Assembly (NCBI GenBank): GCA_946402275.1 | Contig: CAMIVY010000003.1 | Location: forward strand, 62,001-126,000 | DNA from: an uncultured Prevotella sp. | GTDB lineage: Bacteria; Bacteroidota; Bacteroidia; Bacteroidales; Bacteroidaceae | Length of the DNA stretch: 64,000 bases | Direction: 5' to 3' | Part shown: in pieces, positions 36,056-43,061 of the stretch | Numbering within the stretch: position 1 is the stretch's first letter | Layout of the letters: the number at the start of each line of letters is the position of its first letter | The notes under the pieces: model-generated | What the model was told of the DNA's origin: nothing | The model's input: the letters and a program-made list of their open reading frames with translations, nothing else | Databases searched by the model: none | Made by a program: the position numbers and the translations under genes

Positions 36056-38014
36056 ATGATCGATAGGGCTACAGTGGATAAGATTATGGATGCCGTCAAC
36101 ATTGTCGATGTTGTCGGTGAGTTTGTTAACCTCCGAAAGGCAGGTGTTAACTACAAAGGTCTATGCCCTTTCCACGATGACAAGACCCCATCCTTCATGG
36201 TCTCTCCCGCCCGCCAGATATGCAAGTGTTTCTCCTGTGGCGAAGGTGGCAATGCCGTCAACTTCCTCATGAAGCACGAACAGATAACCTATCCCGAAGC
36301 ACTACGGTGGCTGGCCAAGAAATACAATATTGAGATACAGGAGCGCGAGCTCACCGACGATGAGAAACGCGAGCAGTCAGATCGCGAGTCCATGTTCATC
36401 GTCAACGAATGGGCCCGCGACTATTTCCACTCCATTCTTCAGAACGATGTAGATGGTCAAGCCATTGGCAAACAATATTTCCGTAGCCGTGGCATCCGTG
36501 ATGATATCATCAACAAGTTCCAGCTAGGCTTTGCCCTTTCCAAGCGTGATGCTATGTGTAATGAGGCAAAGCGCAAAGGCTACAAGGACGAGTTTTTGGT
36601 CAAGACGGGACTAGCCATCCAGAACGAGCGCGGCCTCTACGACCGCTTTGCAGGCCGTGCCATCTTCCCTTGGCTCAATGTCAGCGGCAAGGTGGTAGCC
36701 TTTGGCGGACGAAAGCTCGATGCAGCCACCAAGGGCGTACAACAGAAGTATGTCAACTCCCCCGATTCTGAGATTTACCATAAGGAGCGCGAGCTGTACG
36801 GCATCTTTCAGGCCAAGAAGGCCATTGTCAAGGAAGACTGCGTCTATATGGTTGAGGGATATACCGATGTCATAGCCATGCATCAGTGCGGTCTGGAGAA
36901 TGTGGTAGCCAATTCGGGAACGGCACTCTCCACCTATCAGATCAAGCTGCTCCATCGGTTCACCCAGAACATCGTATTGCTTTACGACGGCGACGAGGCC
37001 GGCATCCATGCTGCCATGCGTGGAACAGACATGCTGCTGGCCGAAGGGATGAACGTGAAGGTGCTGCTGTTGCCCGATGGCGACGACCCCGACTCTTTTG
37101 CCCGCAAGCATACCGCCCAGCAGTTCAAGGAATATATTGAGGCCCATCAGACAGACTTCATCCAGTTTAAGACGGAACTGCTGCTGAAAGGCGTGAAAGA
37201 CCCCATCAAGAAAGCCGAGGCCATCAACAATATCGTGCACTCAGTAGCCGTCATCCCAGACCCTATTGTCCGTGCTACCTATATCACAGAATGCTCCCGC
37301 CGTCTGGAAGTCAACGAGCGTACGCTGATATCCCAGACCAACAAGTACATTGCCAGCGAACGCGAAGAAGAGCGCAAGCGCCAGAATCGCGAACAGGAAC
37401 GTGGCGACGGCAGTACAGAAGCAGCCTCAACCGAAGCCTCTGCCATGACACAGATATCGTTGGCAAGTCTGGAACCCCAGGACAAAGAGGTGGAGCGCCT
37501 GCTAGTCCAGAGCATCGTACTGCATGGCGACGAGGTTATCTTCAGCGGACTGGAGACTGAGAATGGTGATACCGTTGACCTGAACGTTGCCCAGTATATC
37601 GACTTCGACCTGTCTGCCGACGGGCTCTCCTTCAGCAACGCCCTATACAACCAGATATTAAGAGAAGCCGTAGAGCATTCCACCGACCAAGGGTTCAAGG
37701 CCGAGCGCTATTTTATGCAACACCCAGATCCGGAAATCAGCCAGCTTGCTGCCAAGCTCGGCATTGCCACCCATCAGCTGAGCCCCAGCTTTGAGATGAA
37801 CAACAGCGAAGCCCATCTTCGTCAGCGCATCACCCACCTCATCCTCGACTTCCGCATGGGTATTGTCAATCAGCAACTGGAGAACCTGCAACGCCAGTTG
37901 CGCGAAGCCACCTCCAATTCACCACATATCAAGGAACTCATGGAGGCCTTCATGGATGCCCAGAATCTTCGCAATGCCCTTGCCCGTCAGTTAGGTTCCG
38001 ACGTTATTGTTTAG
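36056..38014 (+). CDS. dnaG: DNA primase
   Basis: A 652-residue primase that lays down RNA primers for replication. The zinc-binding domain has Cys37, His40, Cys58 and Cys61. The Toprim catalytic core includes MVEGYTDVIAM, NSGTALS and LLYDGDEAG. The C-terminal part (about 440-652), which should contact the DnaB helicase, includes a low-complexity Glu/Arg/Ala linker near 430-460. Its start is 6 bases after the GH5 stop codon. Confidence 0.97.
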   Translation: MIDRATVDKIMDAVNIVDVVGEFVNLRKAGVNYKGLCPFHDDKTPSFMVSPARQICKCFSCGEGGNAVNFLMKHEQITYPEALRWLAKKYNIEIQERELTDDEKREQSDRESMFIVNEWARDYFHSILQNDVDGQAIGKQYFRSRGIRDDIINKFQLGFALSKRDAMCNEAKRKGYKDEFLVKTGLAIQNERGLYDRFAGRAIFPWLNVSGKVVAFGGRKLDAATKGVQQKYVNSPDSEIYHKERELYGIFQAKKAIVKEDCVYMVEGYTDVIAMHQCGLENVVANSGTALSTYQIKLLHRFTQNIVLLYDGDEAGIHAAMRGTDMLLAEGMNVKVLLLPDGDDPDSFARKHTAQQFKEYIEAHQTDFIQFKTELLLKGVKDPIKKAEAINNIVHSVAVIPDPIVRATYITECSRRLEVNERTLISQTNKYIASEREEERKRQNREQERGDGSTEAASTEASAMTQISLASLEPQDKEVERLLVQSIVLHGDEVIFSGLETENGDTVDLNVAQYIDFDLSADGLSFSNALYNQILREAVEHSTDQGFKAERYFMQHPDPEISQLAAKLGIATHQLSPSFEMNNSEAHLRQRITHLILDFRMGIVNQQLENLQRQLREATSNSPHIKELMEAFMDAQNLRNALARQLGSDVIV

Positions 38015-38017
38015 CGC

Positions 38018-39442
38018 ATGCATTATATATATATTATAGGTGTCATCCTGTCGTGGATTATCATCGCCCTCATACTCGTCCACGTCATTTTGGAGAATCG
38101 GCAGCCTGCCAAGACCATGGCATGGGCACTGATTATCCTCTTTGTACCAGTTATCGGCATCCTCTTCTATTTCTTCTTTGGCGTCAACCAGCGCCGCGAG
38201 CGACTTGTCAGCCAACGTTCCCTCGACCAGTTGTCCAAGCGTTCCATGCTCAATTTTGTGGAGCAACATAACCTGAAAGTTCCCGAGGCTCACAAGCAGA
38301 TGGTTGATCTCTTTGTCAACCAAAGCCTCTCCCTGCCCTTCAAGGACAACATGGTTGACATCATGACCGATGGTTACGCCTTCTTCCCCGAACTCCTCAA
38401 GGATATTTCCCAAGCCAGGCACCACATCCATATCGACATCTACATCTTCGAGGACGATGCTTTGGGTCAGCTCATTGCCGACGCCCTTATTGCCAAGGCT
38501 CGCGAAGGAGTTGAGGTACGCATCATTTACGACGATGTAGGCTGTTGGAAGGTCAAGCACAGCTTCTTTGAGCGCATGCGCATGGCAGGCATCGACGTGG
38601 TACCCTTCTATCCAGTCCATTTCCCCATGTTCACCAGCAAGGCCAACTACCGCAACCACCGCAAACTGATTGTCATCGACGGGCAGACAGGCTATATCGG
38701 TGGTATGAACATCGCCCTGCGCTACGTGAAGGGTTCCGAGGAGCAACCCTGGCGCGACACCATGATAAGACTTACGGGCGGAGTGGTCTATGCCCTGCAA
38801 CGCGCATTCCTCGTTGACTGGTATTTTGTCGATCGCACCCTGATTACAAGCCGCACCTATTACCCGCCCCTCGTTGGCAAGCAAAGCAACGAATGCCTGG
38901 CCCAGGTAGTCACCAGCGGGCCCACCACAGCCTATCCGGAAATCATGCAGGGCTTTGTGCGCTCCATACTGGCCGCCCGCCGGTATGTCTATATAGAGAC
39001 ACCCTATTTCATGCCTAACGAGCCCGTACTCTTTGCCCTGAAGACAGCAGCAGTAGGTGGTGTCGATGTGCGTATCATCTGTCCTCTCCACTCCGATGCC
39101 CATTTCTCCGAATGGGCTTCACGCTCCTACCTTCGCGAGTTGCACAAGGCCGGTGCGCGCATTTACCTTTATCAGACCGGCTTCATTCATTCCAAGCTGA
39201 TGGTTTGTGACGATGCCCTATCGACCTGCGGTTCGGCAAACATCGATTTCCGTTCTTTTGAAAACAATTTCGAGGCTAATGTGTTCCTTTACGATGAGGG
39301 CACCGCGTTACGCCTCAAGAAGGTTTTCCTTGACGACCAGTCGCAAAGCATCATGCTGAACGACCTTCCCGATCGCCTGCATCCTAAGTTCCTTCCAAGA
39401 TTGTGGGAAAGTCTTACCCGTCTGCTCTCTCCTTTGCTGTGA
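38018..39442 (+). CDS. cls: Cardiolipin synthase
   Basis: A 474-residue phospholipase D-type enzyme that joins phosphatidylglycerol molecules to cardiolipin. It has two N-terminal membrane segments (about 2-22 and 30-50) and two HKD motifs: NHRKLIVIDG and HSKLMVCDDA. It begins 3 bases after the dnaG stop codon. Its last 29 bases overlap the convergent rsmD gene on the other strand, so mRNA ends must be antisense to each other there. Confidence 0.95.
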   Translation: MHYIYIIGVILSWIIIALILVHVILENRQPAKTMAWALIILFVPVIGILFYFFFGVNQRRERLVSQRSLDQLSKRSMLNFVEQHNLKVPEAHKQMVDLFVNQSLSLPFKDNMVDIMTDGYAFFPELLKDISQARHHIHIDIYIFEDDALGQLIADALIAKAREGVEVRIIYDDVGCWKVKHSFFERMRMAGIDVVPFYPVHFPMFTSKANYRNHRKLIVIDGQTGYIGGMNIALRYVKGSEEQPWRDTMIRLTGGVVYALQRAFLVDWYFVDRTLITSRTYYPPLVGKQSNECLAQVVTSGPTTAYPEIMQGFVRSILAARRYVYIETPYFMPNEPVLFALKTAAVGGVDVRIICPLHSDAHFSEWASRSYLRELHKAGARIYLYQTGFIHSKLMVCDDALSTCGSANIDFRSFENNFEANVFLYDEGTALRLKKVFLDDQSQSIMLNDLPDRLHPKFLPRLWESLTRLLSPLL

Positions 39443-39965
39443 ACAGCGTGAAGTTCACGCTGCCATAGCTGCGATGTTCCAGGAAATGCGGATGTGCGGA
39501 GAAATCGTAGTCTTTGCCGTGCTCAAAAACAAACAGCCCTTCTTCCGTCAGCAACTGCCGCTCGAAGATAATATCAGGAATCTGCGGCAGTTCCTTCAGC
39601 GCATAGGGCGGATCGGCAAAGATAAAATCGTATTGCTGTTTACAGGACTTCAGGAAGCGGAACACATCGCCGCGGATAGGCACACACTTGTCCGTGTTCA
39701 GTTTCTTCAGGCACTCCTGTATGAACCGGTGGTGGTCACGGTCCATCTCCACGCTCACCACCTGTTTGCAACCCCTCGACACCAGTTCCAGTGAGATGCT
39801 CCCCGTACCGGAGAAGAGGTCCAGCGCCTGCGCATCCTCAAAATCCACATACTGCATGAGCACATTGAAGATGTTCTCCTTGGCAAAGTCGGTGGTAGGC
39901 CGTGCCTTGAACGTGCGCGGGATGTCGAAATGCCTTCCTTTATATATGCCTGTAATGATTCTCAT
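39414..39965 (-). CDS. rsmD: 16S rRNA guanine(966)-N2 methyltransferase
   Basis: A 183-residue SAM-dependent methyltransferase. The opening MRIITGIYKGR, LDLFSGTGSISLEL as SAM-binding loop and FADPPYALK as the catalytic motif define RsmD. It methylates G966 of 16S rRNA in the assembled 30S subunit. It follows the DUF3822 gene by 6 bases and its end overlaps the cls gene tail to tail. Confidence 0.95.
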   Translation of the reverse strand: MRIITGIYKGRHFDIPRTFKARPTTDFAKENIFNVLMQYVDFEDAQALDLFSGTGSISLELVSRGCKQVVSVEMDRDHHRFIQECLKKLNTDKCVPIRGDVFRFLKSCKQQYDFIFADPPYALKELPQIPDIIFERQLLTEEGLFVFEHGKDYDFSAHPHFLEHRSYGSVNFTLFTAKERADG

Positions 39966-39971
39966 TCTGCG

Positions 39972-40772
39972 CTACAGTCCTTTGACAAATAAAGTCACCA
40001 AGTCGTAGGGTATGCCCGGAATCTGGGCTACTCTCACTCGATTGAACTCGCCCACGGGGTTAATCATGAACACACGCTTGATGTATTTCTCCAACTCCTC
40101 CTTCATCTGGTCACGCTCCTGGATGTCACCCACCAGGAACAGTTCGTCATGTTCCGGTGCAAAACCCAACTGCTTCCAGGCTGCCAGGATGTAGTACATG
40201 GCATCCTCCCGCGTGTTCACCATATAGGAGTTGCAGAACTTAAAGCGGTTCTGTGCGAAGCTGAACACCTCCAGCTGCGACTCATGGAAGTAGCAATACA
40301 CCTTGCTGTGCGAACCCGTATAGCTACGCTGGTTCAAGTGGTTCCACACCGGCGCAACAGCAGGTATGAAGCGTACCTTTTCCCACTCATCGGAAATCAC
40401 CGTAAACAAGTCCTTATGCAGGGAGAACACTGCGACACACTTCAGCTCGGGGAGCATGGTACAGAGCACCTTGCGCTGCTGCTGATTGGTAAAGGAATAG
40501 TGGTAATAAGCCTCCGCCGATTCCTCCGCAAACTCGTCTAAAGGGACCTGTAACACGGGAGAGTCAACCATCACTAGTACCCTGCCGTATCTTTCGCTTA
40601 ACAGAGGAACGGTGCGTAATGCCTCGCGCAGATTGGCTGCCATCGATATGCTGCTGTTCACCGCATATTGCTCAAAGACCACCTGTGCTCCGTCCGTCGT
40701 CGAGAACGACAGGCTATTCCGGCTTATCCTAATCACAAGTCGTCGTGTGGGATTGGTTGCATTGTCAGTCAT
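39972..40772 (-). CDS. DUF3822 family protein
   Basis: A 266-residue protein of a family found in Bacteroidota, usually next to rsmD as here. The fold is thought to be actin/ASKHA-like; function is unknown. The sequence shows no signal peptide or membrane segment. It sits between a tiny membrane-peptide gene (21-base gap) and rsmD (6-base gap), in one operon driven by the promoter at 40889-40920. Confidence 0.85.
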   Translation of the reverse strand: MTDNATNPTRRLVIRISRNSLSFSTTDGAQVVFEQYAVNSSISMAANLREALRTVPLLSERYGRVLVMVDSPVLQVPLDEFAEESAEAYYHYSFTNQQQRKVLCTMLPELKCVAVFSLHKDLFTVISDEWEKVRFIPAVAPVWNHLNQRSYTGSHSKVYCYFHESQLEVFSFAQNRFKFCNSYMVNTREDAMYYILAAWKQLGFAPEHDELFLVGDIQERDQMKEELEKYIKRVFMINPVGEFNRVRVAQIPGIPYDLVTLFVKGL

Positions 40773-40793
40773 GTGTCTTACCAGTTTATCTGA

Positions 40794-40880
40794 TTACTTC
40801 ACAATACTCATCACGCAAAGCACCGCCAGTGCCAGCGCCACGAGCGCGAGAATCATGTTTGTCTTACTATTACTTGTCAT
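40794..40880 (-). CDS. 28-residue single-span membrane peptide
   Basis: A short frame with ATG at 40878-40880 and TAA at 40794-40796. Residues 1-8 are polar with two lysines, residues 9-26 are a hydrophobic helix (MILALVALALAVLC), and the end is a lysine. A strong promoter lies 8 bases upstream, and the frame is followed 21 bases later by DUF3822, so it is the first gene of that operon and probably leaderless. Its function is unknown; it could act as a membrane peptide or as a translated leader. Not long enough for usual gene finders. Confidence 0.6.
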   Translation of the reverse strand: MTSNSKTNMILALVALALAVLCVMSIVK

Positions 40881-40888
40881 TACGCGTG

Positions 40889-40920
40889 CAAAGGTACGAT
40901 TAAGTGAGCAGAAAACCAAA
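40889..40920 (-). promoter_or_regulatory. Promoter of the small peptide-DUF3822-rsmD operon
   Basis: TTTG (40917-40920), 20 bases, TACCTTTG (40889-40896) on the minus strand. The -33 box lies within hairpin repeat copy C. A decayed second version (TACCTCTG at 40964-40971) follows repeat copy D. Confidence 0.7.
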
Positions 40921-41016
40921 AGAATTTTGAGTTTTCTCGAGCGTGAGTACCTTAACCGAAGGTCAGAGGTAACGATTAAGTGAGCAGAAAACCAAAAGAA
41001 TTTTGAGTTTTCTCGA
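40896..41016 (+). repeat. Tandem 45-base direct repeat with hairpin (copies C and D)
   Basis: An exact 45-base sequence occurs at 40896-40940 and again at 40972-41016. Each copy has the ATTAAGTGAG lead-in also found in elements A and B (there as ATTAAGCGAG) and a hairpin (40910-40937; 40986-41013) with outer arms AGAAAAC/GTTTTCT, inner arms CAAAA/TTTTG, a GAA loop and one bulged A. The 31 bases between the copies contain a smaller hairpin, ACCTT/AAGGT. Confidence 0.85.
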
Positions 41017-41112
41017 AACGCTGCAAATCAAGGGATTCGCCGAAAAATATAAAAATTGTCAAAACTTGCTTTCCCAAGCCGTTGAGAGTATGGTGTTTTG
41101 AAAGATATTAGC

Positions 41113-41120
41113 TATCTTTG
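41113..41120 (+). promoter_or_regulatory. -7 box for the unknown gene at 41178
   Basis: TATCTTTG followed by a leader of about 50 bases; the -33 box is not convincing. Confidence 0.45.
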
Positions 41121-41177
41121 TCGCAAACAAACGAAAGCTAACAAAATTACAAACAAGAAAGGAAATCAGAAATAAAG

Positions 41178-42410
41178 ATGGTAACAATGCATTTCAAGCC
41201 AAAAGTACCGAACACATGGGGTAAAAGTATCCTCACCAGCGTACTGGGCACCACCATATCTATCTTGCTGACGTTCGGAACATCAGCGCTGATTGAAAGA
41301 AAGGTGAAGGCCGACGTCCAGCGGCAGACGGCGATGATGGTGATTCACGACATCGATGTGTGTGTTGCTCAGATGGAAGAGATGGCCAAGGATGAAGAGG
41401 AAAGGAACAATGCCGTCCAATATGTCCTGGCGCATCAGGACCAGATAGCGACATTGCCCGAGGATACCATCCTTTTGGCGATGCTTATGCTAGCCAACTA
41501 CGATGACAACCACACCATCTTCGACAATGCCAAGGAGAATATCTTCAAAAGCAGCCAGGACATCTGGAGCAATCTGGACAACATGGCCTTCATAGATAAT
41601 ATGGAGAAGTTCTATCGTGAAAGAAAAGAAATCGAAAGCCTCATATCGAAAAGTCCAACTTTTACTAAGCCTATTACTTTTGACGAATGGAACCAGATAC
41701 AAATCGACTCTAAAGCAAATAATTACAGGATTGACTACGCTGCCCTCCTGAAAGAAAAACTGAAGGATCGCAAGGTGCAGTTTAATATCGACAATTCTAC
41801 AGCCCGGACAAGATTCTACCGCGAATGTGCCCAAAAATGGAGGAATATCAGCGACCGGAACAAGTTCATCATGAATATCAGCGACGAGGAACTGGCCGAA
41901 TATATCAAGAACAGCCAGCACAGCGGAAGCTCAGTCAGCAAGCGTGACCTGACAGGGCAATGGGAACGCAAGGCGGAAGGAATTAGAGACTATTATTATG
42001 AATTCCTGAAAAATGATTCTTTCAACATAAAGATTATAATGCATTGGGGCAATCCATTTTATAATGGCGAAATCTATCTGTCATATATCTATGGTGGAAA
42101 ATGGAATCTTAAGGACGACACGCTGTTTATGGAGTACGCTCCGAAATCCATGGAGGTCGAATTAGACACGTCGCGCATCAGTTACAGGCCTGAGATGCGT
42201 GACTCCGTGAAGAGTTACATCAGGCTTCTGAACATAGCGGCATGGAAACAATCGCTACGGAAATCGCTTGAAAGAAGCAGGAGGGATACATTCCCCGTGA
42301 CCACCAACAAGGCTAATGATAAGATTGAAATGGTGGTGAGCCGAGATGACGACGGTAACGTAAAGAGCCATTACATAAAGCGTCTCAAGGATAGCGACGT
42401 GTTTAAATAG
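41178..42410 (+). CDS. Membrane-anchored protein of unknown function
   Basis: A 410-residue protein with one hydrophobic segment near the N-terminus (about 17-38, GKSILTSVLGTTISILLTFG) and then a long soluble part. Residues about 40-130 are helical and acidic. A C-terminal part (about 255-345) has a WERKAEG...YYYEF pattern with beta-rich stretches that resemble lipocalin-like or DUF-type sensory folds only in a general way. Lys and Asn codons are more frequent than in neighbours. It is flanked by the C/D repeat on one side and the IS remnant and hairpin cluster on the other, which suggests a recently changed region. No family is recognised. Confidence 0.65.
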   Translation: MVTMHFKPKVPNTWGKSILTSVLGTTISILLTFGTSALIERKVKADVQRQTAMMVIHDIDVCVAQMEEMAKDEEERNNAVQYVLAHQDQIATLPEDTILLAMLMLANYDDNHTIFDNAKENIFKSSQDIWSNLDNMAFIDNMEKFYRERKEIESLISKSPTFTKPITFDEWNQIQIDSKANNYRIDYAALLKEKLKDRKVQFNIDNSTARTRFYRECAQKWRNISDRNKFIMNISDEELAEYIKNSQHSGSSVSKRDLTGQWERKAEGIRDYYYEFLKNDSFNIKIIMHWGNPFYNGEIYLSYIYGGKWNLKDDTLFMEYAPKSMEVELDTSRISYRPEMRDSVKSYIRLLNIAAWKQSLRKSLERSRRDTFPVTTNKANDKIEMVVSRDDDGNVKSHYIKRLKDSDVFK

Positions 42411-42438
42411 CGTTTCTTCGAACACACGGGGACAGATA

Positions 42439-42483
42439 TGAAGTGAACCCAGAAAGTTGGACACAACTGAAAAGTTCACTTCA
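42439..42483 (+). mobile_element. IS3-family end remnant or 45-base mini-element
   Basis: A 45-base segment begins TGAAGTGAAC and ends with its exact inverse GTTCACTTCA. The left end continues CCAGAAAGTTGGACA, the form seen at the tips of IS3/IS150-type insertion sequences. No transposase frame is nearby. It is either a fused pair of ends left after deletion or a very small non-autonomous element. Confidence 0.5.
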
Positions 42484-42565
42484 GTGACTGACATCCTATA
42501 TAGGAAGTCGAGATAGTATCGACGAAGATGGGAAACTCAACAAAAAACAAGGGATTGCGATTTTA

Positions 42566-42745
42566 CCCTCCCTTCCTCCCGTCACCCCTCTCAAATGCCG
42601 ATGTACAGGGCGTTTGAGGCACGGGAGGGAGAATGATTGTCCCTCCCGTTACCCTCCCTTTTTTGGGTTCGCTCCCTCACATTTTGAGAACAAGGGACCC
42701 TGGACGGGAGGGAGACGGGAGGGATATTTGTTTTCCCTCCCGTCC
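42566..42745. repeat. GGGAGGG/CCCTCCC hairpin cluster with G-quadruplex motifs
   Basis: Four-tract G-quadruplex motifs lie at 42566-42588 and 42641-42658 (G-rich on the minus strand) and at 42706-42723 (G-rich on the plus strand, loops of 1, 4 and 1). The same tracts also pair with one another: 42575-42582 with 42621-42628; 42621-42630 with 42640-42649; 42702-42713 with 42734-42745. The first two pairings exclude each other. No gene is seen from 42411 to 43061. Confidence 0.75.
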
Positions 42746-42828
42746 GTGACACCCAGTAAATAAAGGGGTTCCGAGCGAAAAAGGGAGGAAGTGAGGGTAA
42801 AACGCAGAAAAACTTTTTTTCTGGCGCG

Positions 42829-42907
42829 AATAAGGAACGCTTATTGACAGATAAGGCATCCTTATTGAAAAATAAGGAACGCTTATTGGAAAATAACCCT
42901 GGGTTAT
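42829..42907. repeat. Series of small hairpins of AATAAG/CTTATT type
   Basis: Four inverted repeats follow each other: AATAAG/CTTATT (42829-42845), ATAAGG/CCTTAT (42851-42865), AATAAG/CTTATT (42871-42887) and ATAACCC/GGGTTAT (42893-42907). Spacing is about 21 bases, roughly two helix turns. Confidence 0.6.
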
Positions 42908-42941
42908 GGGGAAGCAACCTGGGGTATTAATAGTTACAGTT

Positions 42942-43010
42942 AGTCCGAAGGCTTCGGACTCTCAGTCCGACCCGTTCGGACTGGCAGTCCGTCGGGACGG
43001 ACTAAATTTT
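42942..43010 (+). repeat. Three AGTCCG/CGGACT hairpins, the last terminator-like
   Basis: Inverted repeats AGTCCGAAG/CTTCGGACT (42942-42960), AGTCCGA/TCGGACT (42964-42982) and AGTCCG/CGGACT (42986-43003) are consecutive. The last is followed by AAATTTTT and may terminate transcription coming from the unknown gene upstream. Confidence 0.7.
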
Positions 43011-43021
43011 TAACGGAGATA

Positions 43022-43053
43022 TTTGGAAGTTTAAAAAGAAAGACCTACTTTTG
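43022..43053 (+). promoter_or_regulatory. Promoter of the SF1B helicase gene, near-leaderless
   Basis: TTTG (43022-43025), 20 bases, TACTTTTG (43046-43053). The ATG at 43062 is 8 bases after the -7 box. Confidence 0.65.
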
Positions 43054-43061
43054 CAGGCGCA

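Noticed and set aside
37991..39103. 370-codon open frame opposite cls
   Set aside because: Shadow of cls, whose HKD motifs are intact on the other strand.
42591..42917. Minus-strand open frames in the helicase upstream gap
   Set aside because: They are made of hairpin repeats and G-rich tracts, and show no protein-like composition or promoter.
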